DNA from: Cytobacillus sp. NJ13 | GTDB taxonomy: Bacteria > Bacillota > Bacilli > Bacillales > Cytobacillaceae | NCBI GenBank assembly: GCA_030348385.1 | Contig: JAUCFP010000006.1 | Span: 3,114,501 to 3,178,500 of the forward strand | Direction: 5' to 3' | Length of the DNA: 64,000 nt | Part shown: positions 17,573-26,550 of the stretch, in pieces | Layout: each line of letters opens with the position of its first letter | Position numbering within the stretch: the stretch's first letter is position 1 | Program-made: the position numbers and the translations under genes | Notes under the pieces: generated by a model | What the model was told of the DNA's origin: nothing | The model's input: the letters and a program-made list of their open reading frames with translations, nothing else | Databases searched by the model: none

Positions 17573-18337
17573 TCACCCCTGAAGACTGCTTGTTTCCAGT
17601 ACCCGCTGCAGAAAAAGCAGTGTTTTTTCTATAATGATGTCCTGATCGTTATCCAGTGTTGCCACATGAAAGCTGTTTTCCAGGGTGACCAATTCCTTTG
17701 CAGCTGATATAATGCTGCTGTATATTTCCTGCGAATTGGAAGGCGGAACTACATGATCTTCTTTTGAGACAAAAATCAGCGCAGGACAAGCCACTTTTCC
17801 TAAATCGGCTTTGACCTTCTTCATCAGTTCCGTTATTTCACCAAGTGATTTAACCGGTGTCTTTTCATAGGCAAGCTCTTTTATATCAGGATTTTTAATG
17901 TCTGAACCAATTGCATCAAGGAAGCGGACATCCTCCAGGCTGGATGCTGACGCCATATCAGGAATTTCAATAGCTGCATTAATCGGGATAATCCCCTTAA
18001 TCTCCGGATATTTCTCGGCCATATATAATGTCAGGGTACCCCCCATCGACAGACCTGTAACAAATACCGTGCTGCAGCGCTCTTTCAGCCACTGATAGCC
18101 TTCTTCAACAGAGTGAATCCAGTCCTGATAGGTCGTTGTTTCCATTTCTTCATAATGAGTGCCATGTCCCCTCAGCCGTGGACCGCAGACCGTATACCCT
18201 GCATTTGCATAAGCTTCCCCAAGCGGACGCATACTTTGAGTTGAACCGGTAAAGCCGTGCGAAACTAAAATCCCAATCTCATTTCCTTCAAAATAAAAAG
18301 GGTCCGCGCCTTCTAAAATCGGATACTTTTCAGACAT
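17573..18337 (-). CDS. Monoacylglycerol lipase / carboxylesterase
   Basis: 254-aa alpha/beta hydrolase. It aligns well by eye with the thermostable monoacylglycerol lipase of Bacillus sp. H257 (LVSHGFTG, GYTVCGPRLRGHGTHYE, VFVTGLSMGGTLTLY, NAAIEIP, KEDHVVPP, FHVATLD). The catalytic triad is Ser97, Asp194 and His224; the HGFTG oxyanion loop is at 27-31. The expected reaction is release of glycerol from 1- or 2-monoacylglycerols. The start at 18337 is preferred because GGAGGAAGG lies right before it; an in-frame ATG 18 nt upstream would put the site inside the gene. No signal peptide. Confidence 0.88.
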   Translation of the reverse strand: MSEKYPILEGADPFYFEGNEIGILVSHGFTGSTQSMRPLGEAYANAGYTVCGPRLRGHGTHYEEMETTTYQDWIHSVEEGYQWLKERCSTVFVTGLSMGGTLTLYMAEKYPEIKGIIPINAAIEIPDMASASSLEDVRFLDAIGSDIKNPDIKELAYEKTPVKSLGEITELMKKVKADLGKVACPALIFVSKEDHVVPPSNSQEIYSSIISAAKELVTLENSFHVATLDNDQDIIIEKTLLFLQRVLETSSLQG

Positions 18338-18638
18338 GTTCCTTCCTCCATTCAATAGATTAATTCCTATTAATAGATATTCTTTTCACCTCCCTCTATC
18401 CCTCCTTATTTGAAAGTATTTAACATTTTTGTAAAACTTCGCATCCAGTCTTCAGAAAAACTTTTTTTCCAGCATCGTCTTGTTTATAATAGATAGAATG
18501 AATAAAGAAATAAGCAGCATTGCCCTATAAACCAAAAGCAAGCCTTAGGAGCGCAGCAAAGGGAAGTTTCGCTTTATTTTCCTTCCCGATATTATTAAAA
18601 TAAGTACTAACTACATAAACAGAAAGGCTGATACCGGT

Positions 18639-20330
18639 TTGGAAAACAATTCAAATTTTATACGAACGATTATTAAAGAGGATCTGGAGTCGGGAAAGCG
18701 TAAAGAGGTCATTACCCGTTTCCCGCCTGAGCCGAACGGTTATCTTCATATCGGACATGCCAAATCGATTGTCATCAACTTCGGCCTGGCAGATGATTTT
18801 AACGGAAAGACGAACCTCCGATTTGATGATACAAATCCGCTTAAGGAAGATCAGGAATTTGTGGATGCCATTAAAGAAGATGTTAAATGGCTTGGATACG
18901 AGTGGGAGGAGCTTCACTTTGCTTCGAATTATTTCGAGGAAATGTATAACCGTGCAGTTCTTTTAATTAAGAAAGAAAAAGCATATGTGGATGACTTAAG
19001 CCAGGAAGAGATCCGCCAATACCGCGGAACACTGACAGAGCCTGGAAAAGAAAGTCCATACCGCAGCCGTTCAGCTGAAGAGAATCTTGATTTATTTGAA
19101 CGCATGCGTAAAGGTGAATTTGAAAACGGAGCAAAAGTTCTCAGAGCAAAGATCGACATGTCTTCACCGAACCTGAACTTGCGCGATCCGGTTATCTATC
19201 GTGTTTCACATGCAACTCACCACAATACGGGTGATACGTGGTGCATCTATCCGATGTATGCTTTCGCCCACCCGCTTGAGGATGCAATCGAAGGAGTTAC
19301 CCATTCCTTATGTACAACCGAGTTTGAAGATCAGCGTCCGCTATATAACTGGGTTGTCGCAGAGTGTGAAATGGAAAGTACACCGCAGCAAATCGAGTTT
19401 GGCCGCCTGAATATTTCTAATACAGTTATGAGCAAAAGAAAACTGAAGCAGCTTGTGGAAGAGAATTATGTTGATGGCTGGGATGACCCGCGCATGCCGA
19501 CAATTTCCGGTCTAAGACGCAAGGGCTATACTCCGGAAGCAATCCGAGAGTTCGTAAAAGAAACGGGTGTTTCAAAAGGTTCCGGTGTAGTGGATGAAGC
19601 CATGCTTGAGCATTATGTCCGCGAAGACCTGAAATTGAAAGCCCCTCGTACAATGGGTGTGCTTCGCCCGTTAAAGGTTGTGATTACAAACTACCCGGAA
19701 GATCAGACTGAAATGCTTGATGCGGAAATCAATCCAGAAAATCCGGAGATGGGCATGCGCCAAATTCCTTTCTCCAGGGAGATTTATGTAGAACAGGACG
19801 ATTTCATGGAAGACCCGCCGAAAAAATATTTTCGCCTCTTCCCTGGCAATGAAGTACGCTTAAAGCATGCATACTTCATCAAGTGCAACGATGTCATCAA
19901 GGATGAGGATGGCAATGTTGTTGAGCTGCATTGCACGTATGACCCTGAAACGAAGAGCGGAACAGGTTTTACCGGCCGAAAAGTAAAGGGTACGCTTCAC
20001 TGGGTGGATGCAAAGAGTGCCATTCCGGCTGAATTCCGTTTATACGAGCCATTGATTCTTGACGAAGATGCCGATCAGAACGCTGAGGCAGACACAGATG
20101 ATACTGCTGAAAACGAAGCTGAAGGAAAAACGTTCCTTGACTACGTGAACCCGAACTCACTTGAAATTGTTCATGGTTTCATTGAACCTAACATGAAGGA
20201 TGTACAAGCCCAGGATAAATTTCAATTCTTCCGTCATGGCTATTTCAATGTCGACCCGAAACACACAACAGCAGAAAAACCTGTATTTAACAGGATTGTA
20301 TCGCTGAAAAGTTCATTTAAGTTAAAATAA
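18639..20330 (+). CDS. glnS: Glutaminyl-tRNA synthetase
   Basis: 563-aa class I synthetase charging tRNA-Gln directly. The HIGH motif is in [17 protein letters not shown]. GlnRS-specific blocks are present ([27 protein letters not shown] region at about 280-302; the KMSKS equivalent is VMSKRKL), and the two C-terminal beta-barrel anticodon domains are present. These separate it from GluRS. The C-terminal part carries an acidic insertion rich in D, E and A around residues 472-494. The start is TTG with AGAAAGG upstream. Most Bacillus lack GlnRS and use GluRS plus GatCAB, which is also encoded here. A leader of about 150 nt shows no T-box signature. Confidence 0.95.
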   Translation: MENNSNFIRTIIKEDLESGKRKEVITRFPPEPNGYLHIGHAKSIVINFGLADDFNGKTNLRFDDTNPLKEDQEFVDAIKEDVKWLGYEWEELHFASNYFEEMYNRAVLLIKKEKAYVDDLSQEEIRQYRGTLTEPGKESPYRSRSAEENLDLFERMRKGEFENGAKVLRAKIDMSSPNLNLRDPVIYRVSHATHHNTGDTWCIYPMYAFAHPLEDAIEGVTHSLCTTEFEDQRPLYNWVVAECEMESTPQQIEFGRLNISNTVMSKRKLKQLVEENYVDGWDDPRMPTISGLRRKGYTPEAIREFVKETGVSKGSGVVDEAMLEHYVREDLKLKAPRTMGVLRPLKVVITNYPEDQTEMLDAEINPENPEMGMRQIPFSREIYVEQDDFMEDPPKKYFRLFPGNEVRLKHAYFIKCNDVIKDEDGNVVELHCTYDPETKSGTGFTGRKVKGTLHWVDAKSAIPAEFRLYEPLILDEDADQNAEADTDDTAENEAEGKTFLDYVNPNSLEIVHGFIEPNMKDVQAQDKFQFFRHGYFNVDPKHTTAEKPVFNRIVSLKSSFKLK

Positions 20331-20334
20331 TCCA

Positions 20335-20367
20335 TAGGCTTGAGGGATTCGTTTCCTCAAGCCTTTT
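20335..20367 (+). terminator. Intrinsic terminator of glnS
   Basis: GGCTTGAGG/CCTCAAGCC perfect 9-bp stem followed by TTTTCT. Confidence 0.85.
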
Positions 20368-20464
20368 CTGCCCGTTAAAGTTACTTTTATTCATAAACTA
20401 CCTTCCCGCTTAAAAATATGGTAAGGTGTTAAAAGTAAACATTTACATAAGGAGGAATAATATC

Positions 20465-20815
20465 ATGTCAAACCAGCATGACCCAAATACATTACCGCCG
20501 AAAACATGTTCAGTAGACCGCATGGTGACAGTAAAAGAGGACATTGAAAAGGTTCTTGCAGGAAAGAAAACAGCTACACGCCGCAATGGCCGCTATGCTG
20601 ATGTCGGGGAAATCATGACGCTTGAGGGCCAGGATTTCGCAGTAGAAAAAGTTTATTCCCAATCTCTAGGAGAGTTAACAGACGAGCATGCCCGCCAGGA
20701 AGGCTTTGAAAGCTTAGAAGACTACAAACAATCAATCCTTTCTATGCATCCGGGAATGCCTTGGCTGCCGCAAATGCGTGTATGGGTTCATGAATTTAGC
20801 GCAGTGAAGAAGTAA
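20465..20815 (+). CDS. ASCH-domain protein
   Basis: 116 aa. The sequence fits a single ASCH domain, a PUA-like fold linked to RNA binding or coactivator roles. The typical early GKKTATRRNGRY basic motif is followed by DVGEIMTLEG, and then by LTDEHARQEGFESLEDYK near residue 75. Start chosen at 20465 because AAGGAGG lies 9 nt upstream; the frame extends further upstream without a site. It is followed 9 bp later by a membrane-protein gene and a terminator, so the pair is probably co-transcribed. Function unknown. Confidence 0.75.
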   Translation: MSNQHDPNTLPPKTCSVDRMVTVKEDIEKVLAGKKTATRRNGRYADVGEIMTLEGQDFAVEKVYSQSLGELTDEHARQEGFESLEDYKQSILSMHPGMPWLPQMRVWVHEFSAVKK

Positions 20816-20824
20816 TCTGCCAAG

Positions 20825-21265
20825 ATGGACATTCTGTACCAAATACTGCTGTATATTCATGTCAGCAGTGCTATTCTTTCTGTAGGGCCATTTTTTGTTC
20901 TGATTCCAATCGTCAATAAATTGGAATCGGTTCAGCCAGGGGTTCAGCAGGCATACATAGGCATCTTCAGGACATCCGTGCGCCTTGTCAAGCATGCAGG
21001 ACATGTACTTGTAGGCTCGGGTGTCCTTCTTATTGTGAACAGCCACTGGGACTGGACGACATCCTGGATCGTTGCGACCCTGGCAGTGATGGGAGGCTCC
21101 GTCTTTTTTCTTGCCCGTGCCTTTACACCCGTTCTGAGGAAATTTGATGAGCCGGGAGCAGATCATCATTTCCTTATCAGAAAACTTACCCGCTCTGTCT
21201 GGATCTACCTTTTTCTATTAATGCTCATGCTCTGGTTCATGGTCGCCAAGCCTGTGCTTTGGTAG
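20825..21265 (+). CDS. DUF2269-like integral membrane protein
   Basis: 146 aa with four hydrophobic segments (about 5-27, 55-72, 78-100 and 123-143). Histidines lie near the membrane faces (IHVSSAILSVG, VKHAGHVLVGSG), a layout seen in the DUF2269 family of small predicted membrane proteins. Function is unknown; the paired His could bind haem but this is speculation. It sits directly after the ASCH gene and ends at a strong terminator. Confidence 0.65.
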   Translation: MDILYQILLYIHVSSAILSVGPFFVLIPIVNKLESVQPGVQQAYIGIFRTSVRLVKHAGHVLVGSGVLLIVNSHWDWTTSWIVATLAVMGGSVFFLARAFTPVLRKFDEPGADHHFLIRKLTRSVWIYLFLLMLMLWFMVAKPVLW

Positions 21266-21275
21266 AGTTAACTAA

Positions 21276-21308
21276 AAACAAGCGCTGGAGATCCGCGCTT
21301 GTTTTTTT
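21276..21308 (+). terminator. Intrinsic terminator
   Basis: ACAAGCGC/GCGCTTGT stem followed by seven T. Confidence 0.9.
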
Positions 21309-21317
21309 GATGCCATT

Positions 21318-21432
21318 TTGAGGCATGCCATTCGAATTTGCGGGTAAATTCGAATGTTCACTGATGAATTCCTAATTTCCGCGGATAAATCCGGAGTTTC
21401 GAGGATAAACGGAATTTACACAGGCAATAAAC
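21318..21432. repeat. Phased 20-21 bp intergenic array (locus B)
   Basis: Degenerate units of the form ATTTNCGCGGATAAATC. The central A/G-T step of successive units falls at about 21325, 21344, 21364, 21385, 21405 and 21425, spacings of 19-21 bp. The array fills the gap between the terminator of the upstream gene and the stop codon of the glycerophosphodiesterase gene. Confidence 0.65.
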
Positions 21433-21435
21433 TCT

Positions 21436-22161
21436 TTATATCAAAAACCTTTCCGGAAAATCCGTCATGATTACTTCGACTCCGGCATTGTTTAAAAATC
21501 TGCAGCGGGTTTCATCATTTACGGTATATACCCGCAGGGGAAACCCTGCTTCTTTTGCTTTCCTGCCAAACTCCGATAGTGCAAACCCTTCTTCACAATG
21601 AATGCTGTTTGCCCCGATTTTTTTTGCCATTTCGATAGTGTTTTCAGGAATCCCTTCTATTAAATAGCCCGTCTGCAAAGTTGCATGCAAGTCCCGGACT
21701 CTCTTCAGACTTTCTGCATTGAAAGATGATATAATGACACGCTGTTCCAAATTATATTTTAGGATAAGGTCAATAACCTTTTCTTCCATCCCGGGATATT
21801 CAATCAAATCATTTTTCAATTCAATATTAATCAGCAGTTCGTTGCCTTCCATAACTGCCCATTGTAAAAGCTGCTCCAGATCCGGAATTGTTTCACCGGG
21901 GTTAACATTCCCAAACCAGCTCCCTGCATCAAGCCGCAGGATTTCTTCAAAGGTCAAGTCCTTTATATAACCGGTGCCGCCCGTCGTTCTATCCACCGTT
22001 TCATCATGAATGATCACGAGTTTTCCATCCTTCGCCATCTGCACATCCAATTCAATTCCATCTGCCCCTGCCTCCAATGCAGCCTGGAAAGCGGCCATCG
22101 TGTTTTCTGGAAAATGTCCGCTGACGCCACGGTGCGCAAAAACTTTTGCCCTTTTATTCAA
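21436..22161 (-). CDS. Glycerophosphodiester phosphodiesterase
   Basis: 241-aa single-domain GDPD, like B. subtilis YqiK. It hydrolyses glycerophosphodiesters to glycerol-3-phosphate and an alcohol. Visible landmarks are AHRGVSGHFPENT (His10, Arg11 and the metal Glu), GIELDVQMAKDGKLVIIHD (metal and general base residues) and the closing RVYTVND and VEVIMTDFP. There is no signal peptide, so it is cytoplasmic. It is monocistronic with GGAGG before ATG; no conventional terminator is seen, only the locus B array. Confidence 0.92.
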   Translation of the reverse strand: MNKRAKVFAHRGVSGHFPENTMAAFQAALEAGADGIELDVQMAKDGKLVIIHDETVDRTTGGTGYIKDLTFEEILRLDAGSWFGNVNPGETIPDLEQLLQWAVMEGNELLINIELKNDLIEYPGMEEKVIDLILKYNLEQRVIISSFNAESLKRVRDLHATLQTGYLIEGIPENTIEMAKKIGANSIHCEEGFALSEFGRKAKEAGFPLRVYTVNDETRCRFLNNAGVEVIMTDFPERFLI

Positions 22162-22291
22162 AATATCTCCTCCTATGACAATAACATCATTATTAATAAT
22201 CTATTCTACTCCCAGCCTCAAAACCATTTTTTCATCCTCAAATAGCCGCTCAAGTTTCACTTCGAATTCAATTCCCTTATAATGAAAACTA

Positions 22292-22319
22292 TGAAACTTC
22301 TTTCTTCTCTAAACGTATA
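22292..22319 (+). promoter_or_regulatory. ECF sigma (sigma-W type) promoter
   Basis: TGAAAC - 16 bp - CGTATA, an exact match to the extracytoplasmic-function consensus TGAAAC-N16-CGTA of the sigma-W regulon in Bacillus, 42 bp before the TerD-family start. Confidence 0.75.
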
Positions 22320-22360
22320 ACAAGATATTCATACATAAAAACGAATTAGGAGTGAAATCT

Positions 22361-23827
22361 GTGGGAGTTCGATTGAGCAAGGGACAAAAAGTAGATTTGA
22401 CCAAAACCAATCCTGGTTTGCAGGTTGTGGTGGCAGGATTGGGCTGGGATGTCAGCCATAATCAATCGCAATATGACCTGGACGCTTCAGCCTTTTTAAC
22501 AGGTGCATCCGGCAAAGTGCAAAGTGATAGCGACTTTGTGTTTTATAATAATCCATCCGGCGGAAACGGATCGATCCTTTACAGCAGTGATAATAGAACA
22601 GGGGCCGGTGGCGGGGATGATGAGCAAATCCGCATCGAGTTAAATAAGGTGCCGCAGCATATCCATCGAATTGCTTTTACTATTACCATTCATGATGCCC
22701 AGATGAGAGGACAGAATTTTGGACAAGTTTCCAATGCTTATGTGAGAATTTTTAATGCCATGACAAATGAAGAGCTTCTCCGCTTCGACCTTGGGCGCGA
22801 TTTTACTGTTGAAACAGCCATCGTCACTGCAGAGCTATACCGTCACAATGGCGAGTGGAAATTCAATGCCATTGCAAGCGGATTCCAGGGTGGATTAGCT
22901 GCCCTTTGCCGCAATTTCGGTGTTTCCGTAGATGATGAGCCTGCTCCAAGTCAGCAGCCCTCATTCAGCCAGGGCCAATATCAGCAGCAAGCCCATTTTG
23001 GCCAGCCAGCTCAAGGATTCAGTCCACAGCAAAACCAGCAGCAATATAGCCAGCAGGCACAATCAGGCTACAGCTCTTCGTCCTTTGGCCAGCCTGCCTA
23101 CAATCAGACTTCTTATAACACGCCACCTTCGCAGCCATCTTCATTTGGCGGGCAGACAGGGAATGGGCAGCCGGTCCAGGCTCAATCCTATACAGATGGA
23201 AATATTGCCTGCACGCGGTGCGGATCCACTAACATCCGGACCGGCCAAAAAGGATTTGGCCTTGGAAAAGCGGCGATTGGAGGACTCATCCTTGGGCCTG
23301 TAGGACTTCTTGGCGGCTTTATCGGAAAAAACCAGCTGAAGCTCACCTGTAATTCCTGCGGCAATTCATGGTCGCCTAATCAGACGGATTACGCACAGTG
23401 GGCCAATGACCAAAAGCGCCGTGCCCAGGAGCTGTTTACACGATTCAAGAGCCAGGATGTCCTGGACGCCGTTGTAGCTTCATGTGCTCTTGTCGGCATG
23501 GCAGATGGCAGGCTTGATCCAACTGAACGCCAAAAGATGGTCGAGTTTGTAAACAACAGCCAGGAATTAAAAGTATTTGATACACAAAAAGTGATACAGC
23601 AATTCAATATGTTCGTCCAGCGGATTGAGATGGACCCGATCATCGGCCGGGCCGAAGCCTTCAAAGCAGTTGGCCGGGTAAGAAATAAGCCTGAGATCGC
23701 CCGCCTTGTAGCCCGTTATTGCATCGCGATCGGTTATGCTGATGGGAACTTTGATCAGAATGAAAAACAGGCTGTTACAGAGATCTGCATGGAACTTGGA
23801 TTAAACCCGCATGAATTTCTATCTTAA
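22361..23827 (+). CDS. TerD - zinc ribbon - TerB fusion protein
   Basis: 488 aa. Residues 1-190 are a TerD domain (RLSKGQKVDLTKTNPGL, YDLDASAFL and the GAGGGDDEQIRI calcium-site region). Residues about 195-280 are a low-complexity Gln/Ser/Gly linker. Residues 284-333 are a split zinc ribbon (C284, C287, C330, C333) enclosing a Gly-rich hydrophobic insert. Residues about 362-488 are a TerB-like helical domain with paired acidic loops (MADGRLDPTE and YADGNFDQNE). The start is GTG at 22361, placing AGGAG 7 nt upstream and matching other TerD N-termini. An ECF-type promoter precedes it. TerD and TerB belong to tellurite/phage/metal stress systems; usually they are separate proteins. Confidence 0.85.
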   Translation: MGVRLSKGQKVDLTKTNPGLQVVVAGLGWDVSHNQSQYDLDASAFLTGASGKVQSDSDFVFYNNPSGGNGSILYSSDNRTGAGGGDDEQIRIELNKVPQHIHRIAFTITIHDAQMRGQNFGQVSNAYVRIFNAMTNEELLRFDLGRDFTVETAIVTAELYRHNGEWKFNAIASGFQGGLAALCRNFGVSVDDEPAPSQQPSFSQGQYQQQAHFGQPAQGFSPQQNQQQYSQQAQSGYSSSSFGQPAYNQTSYNTPPSQPSSFGGQTGNGQPVQAQSYTDGNIACTRCGSTNIRTGQKGFGLGKAAIGGLILGPVGLLGGFIGKNQLKLTCNSCGNSWSPNQTDYAQWANDQKRRAQELFTRFKSQDVLDAVVASCALVGMADGRLDPTERQKMVEFVNNSQELKVFDTQKVIQQFNMFVQRIEMDPIIGRAEAFKAVGRVRNKPEIARLVARYCIAIGYADGNFDQNEKQAVTEICMELGLNPHEFLS

Positions 23828-23839
23828 TATGTAATATAC

Positions 23840-23873
23840 ATAGCTCTGCCAAATTTCAGGCAGAGCTTTTTTG
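23840..23873 (+). terminator. Intrinsic terminator
   Basis: AGCTCTGCC/GGCAGAGCT stem followed by six T. Confidence 0.9.
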
Positions 23874-23982
23874 CATTTATTCCCTGCTCCTCCTGAATAT
23901 GCCGCATACAAAGATCACATGAGGGTATACTCAAAAAGATAAAGGCCCTGTTATTTCTAAAATTACTAAGGAGGTAATATCC

Positions 23983-24831
23983 TTGAAGGAAAGTTCATCT
24001 ACTGAACGCTATATGCCCATGACTTCCTCCACGAGCGGAATGATTGTTAATGAAGCGGATGGAGTCTACTGCCTGACAGTACAGATTGTGAATGTTTGTT
24101 TTGTGCGAATATCAGAAAAGCCTGGCGACTGGGTTCTGGTTGACGCAGGCATGCCAAAATCTGCAGAGAAAATTATGGATGCGGCGGAAGAACTCTTTGG
24201 AGAGAATGCCAGACCGAAAGCCATTATTCTTACACATGGCCACTTTGATCATGTTGGTGCAATTATCGATTTGGTTGAGCGCTGGCAGCTTCCTGTATAC
24301 GCTCATACACTCGAAATGCCATTCTTAACGGGACAGCAGGATTATCCAAAACCTGACGCGAGTGTTGAAGGCGGACTTGTCGCAAAGATGTCTCCCACTT
24401 TTCCGCATGAAGGCATTGATCTCGGAACCCATGTTCAGCCTTTGCCTGATGACGGAAATGTTCCCTATATGGAAGGATGGAAATGGATTCACACACCAGG
24501 TCATACTCCCGGCCATGTCTCCTTATTCAGGGAGTCGGATCGCGTGCTGATTGCAGGTGACGCTTTCGTAACAGTGAAGCAGGAGTCCTTATACAGTGTG
24601 CTTACCCAGGAACAGGAAATCAGCGGCCCGCCCCGCTACCTGACAACTGATTGGGATTCTGCCCGGACTTCCGTACAGAAACTTGAAGCCCTTCAGCCAG
24701 ATGTCGCCATCACAGGCCACGGCATTCCAATGGCTGCCGCTGTATTAAGGGAAAGCCTCGCCAGGCTCGTCAATGAATTTGATGAAATTGCCGTCCCTGA
24801 CCACGGAAAATATGTAGACGGAGAACGTTAG
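23983..24831 (+). CDS. MBL-fold metallo-hydrolase
   Basis: 282-aa metallo-beta-lactamase fold protein. It shows the metal motif THGHFDHVGA (HxHxDH, about residues 84-93), a later His in HTPGHTPGHVSLF, the bridging Asp in LIAGDAF and a final His in AITGHGIP. It starts at TTG with a textbook AAGGAGGT 7 nt upstream. The substrate cannot be told from sequence; the family includes thioesterases, lactonases and phosphodiesterases. Monocistronic with its own terminator. Confidence 0.88.
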   Translation: MKESSSTERYMPMTSSTSGMIVNEADGVYCLTVQIVNVCFVRISEKPGDWVLVDAGMPKSAEKIMDAAEELFGENARPKAIILTHGHFDHVGAIIDLVERWQLPVYAHTLEMPFLTGQQDYPKPDASVEGGLVAKMSPTFPHEGIDLGTHVQPLPDDGNVPYMEGWKWIHTPGHTPGHVSLFRESDRVLIAGDAFVTVKQESLYSVLTQEQEISGPPRYLTTDWDSARTSVQKLEALQPDVAITGHGIPMAAAVLRESLARLVNEFDEIAVPDHGKYVDGER

Positions 24832-24875
24832 AAAAAAAAGCAAGGTCCAGCAAATCGTGTGGATCTTGCTTTTTT
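24832..24875 (+). terminator. Intrinsic terminator
   Basis: GCAAGGTCCA/TGGATCTTGC stem followed by six T. Confidence 0.88.
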
Positions 24876-24944
24876 GATGTTTAAAACAATCAAAAAAAGG
24901 AAGAGTATAAAAAAACGAATTTTAATAGTTCAGGAGGTTCATAT

Positions 24945-25292
24945 ATGCATCTTGAAAACTTTACAGGACAAAAAATTCAAATAAAATTCAAGAACTTTCC
25001 AAATGATCTCGTCGGCTCCATCACAGGCATTTATCAGCCCGATGAATGGTACCTTGTTAAACTGATCAAGACAGAAAGTATGGGAATATGGGTTGAGAAT
25101 CCTTGCTTCAAACGTACTATGGTCAAAGAGGAAGACGGTACCGACATCCCGGAAGAACAGCAAAAGGAAGAAGATTGCGTCACCCATTTTCTGATCCGCT
25201 GGGATTATATCAGTTCTGTCATTACCTTCCCGGATAAACAGACACTCGGTGTTGATAAGAAAGCAAAATTAATAGGTTTTCAGCCCTCTTAA
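24945..25292 (+). CDS. Hypothetical cytoplasmic protein, 115 aa
   Basis: Not recognised. AGGAGG precedes the ATG and a terminator follows the stop, so it is a real gene. The protein begins MHLENFTGQKIQIKFKNF and alternates short hydrophobic strands (GSITGIYQPDEWYLVKLI, HFLIRWDYISSVITFPD), which reads like a small beta-barrel. A charged loop lies in the middle (EEDGTDIPEEQQKEED). It has two Cys and no signal or membrane segment. Confidence 0.6.
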   Translation: MHLENFTGQKIQIKFKNFPNDLVGSITGIYQPDEWYLVKLIKTESMGIWVENPCFKRTMVKEEDGTDIPEEQQKEEDCVTHFLIRWDYISSVITFPDKQTLGVDKKAKLIGFQPS

Positions 25293-25302
25293 AAGATAGT
25301 TA

Positions 25303-25335
25303 AGCCCCCGGTGCCTGCGCCCGGGGACTTTTTTG
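25303..25335 (+). terminator. Intrinsic terminator
   Basis: CCCCGG/CCGGGG-centred stem with extra pairs and a TTTTTT tail. Confidence 0.85.
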
Positions 25336-25548
25336 TTCGTACAGCAGCGCCGTGAACTAGTTTATTTGCAGAATTATGGACTTGTTTAATGTTTTTTTGT
25401 TTTCTTTGCTAAATACCCCAATTTATTTGTTAGTATTCCCCTGTTTCTTTGCAAGTTTTTCATTTTATTAGTAAAGTTCACATTTATAGTTTTATAGATT
25501 ATGATATATTTACCGACTTTTCTAAAAATATAAATTGGAGGAACACAC

Positions 25549-26511
25549 ATGTCAAAAAGAACCTGTATCGTCACACATGATCTGGAACCCTCACAGATTG
25601 ATAAAATTAAAGAAATCATCCCTGATTGGGAGCTCATTTCCGGAAAAGATTCAGCAAGCTGGCACAATGTGATGAAAGAAGCCGAAGTTATCGCCGGCTG
25701 GAAAAAGGAACTAAAAGAGATGGTCCTTGAGGGAAACAGCAATCTCCGGTGGTTCCAGTCTTGGAGTGCCGGGGTCGATTCCCTGCCCCTGGCAGAAATG
25801 GAATCACAGGGCATCCAGATTACCAGCGCAAATGGCGTACATGCTAACCCCATTTCAGAAACGATTTTCGCATTAATGCTTGGGCTCACCCGCAAAATCC
25901 ATACATATGTAAAAAATCAGCAAGCTAAGGTATGGCACCATTCTGGAATGAAGCTTGAAATTCATAATAAAACCATCGGCATGATTGGCACAGGAGCCAT
26001 CGGGAAGGAAACTGCCAGGATTGCCAAAGCATTCGGCATGAAGGTGATTGGAGTTCGGCACTCCGGTAAACCTGAAGAGTATATAGATGAAATGTATACC
26101 TCCAGTCAGCTGAACGATGTGCTGCCTCTATGTGACTATGTTGTGGTCACACTTCCGCTTACACAGGAAACACGGCAGCTATTCGGAGCCGAACAGTTTT
26201 CCCGCATGAAGGATTCTGCTTTCTTCATCAATATCGGCCGGGGTGAAATTGTAAAAGAAACAGATTTGATTGCCGCACTGCAGAACGGACAGATTGCCGG
26301 TGCAGGGATGGATGTATTTGAAAAAGAACCGCTTACTGAAGACAGCCCTCTATGGGAACTTGATAATGTCATCATTACTCCGCATACTGCCGGATCGACG
26401 GAATACTATACCAAGCGTGTGATTGAAGATATATTCATTCCTAATTTAAAGGAGTACATAAACAGCGGTACTCCCGGCATTAATCAAGTAGATTATAAAA
26501 AGGGATATTAA
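25549..26511 (+). CDS. D-2-hydroxyacid dehydrogenase family protein
   Basis: 320 aa NAD(P)-dependent oxidoreductase. It has an N-terminal catalytic half and a Rossmann cofactor domain with GTGAIGKETARIAKAFG (about 146-162). INIGRGEIV carries the substrate Arg, DVFEKEPL carries the catalytic Glu region, and TPHTAGSTE carries the catalytic His (about 285). This group covers glyoxylate/hydroxypyruvate and 2-ketoacid reductases; the substrate is not determinable. GGAGG precedes the ATG and a terminator follows. Confidence 0.88.
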   Translation: MSKRTCIVTHDLEPSQIDKIKEIIPDWELISGKDSASWHNVMKEAEVIAGWKKELKEMVLEGNSNLRWFQSWSAGVDSLPLAEMESQGIQITSANGVHANPISETIFALMLGLTRKIHTYVKNQQAKVWHHSGMKLEIHNKTIGMIGTGAIGKETARIAKAFGMKVIGVRHSGKPEEYIDEMYTSSQLNDVLPLCDYVVVTLPLTQETRQLFGAEQFSRMKDSAFFINIGRGEIVKETDLIAALQNGQIAGAGMDVFEKEPLTEDSPLWELDNVIITPHTAGSTEYYTKRVIEDIFIPNLKEYINSGTPGINQVDYKKGY

Positions 26512-26517
26512 CAAAGA

Positions 26518-26550
26518 GGGCCTTGCAGCATTTGCAAGGCTCATTTTTTA
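26518..26550 (+). terminator. Intrinsic terminator
   Basis: GCCTTGCA/TGCAAGGC stem followed by ATTTTTTA, between convergent genes. Confidence 0.85.

Noticed and set aside
18480..18638. Possible T-box or glutamine riboswitch in the glnS leader
   Set aside because: The leader lacks a TGGNACCGCG-type T-box sequence, a specifier hairpin or glnA-motif features; only a weak GGGAAG/CTTCCC hairpin is present.
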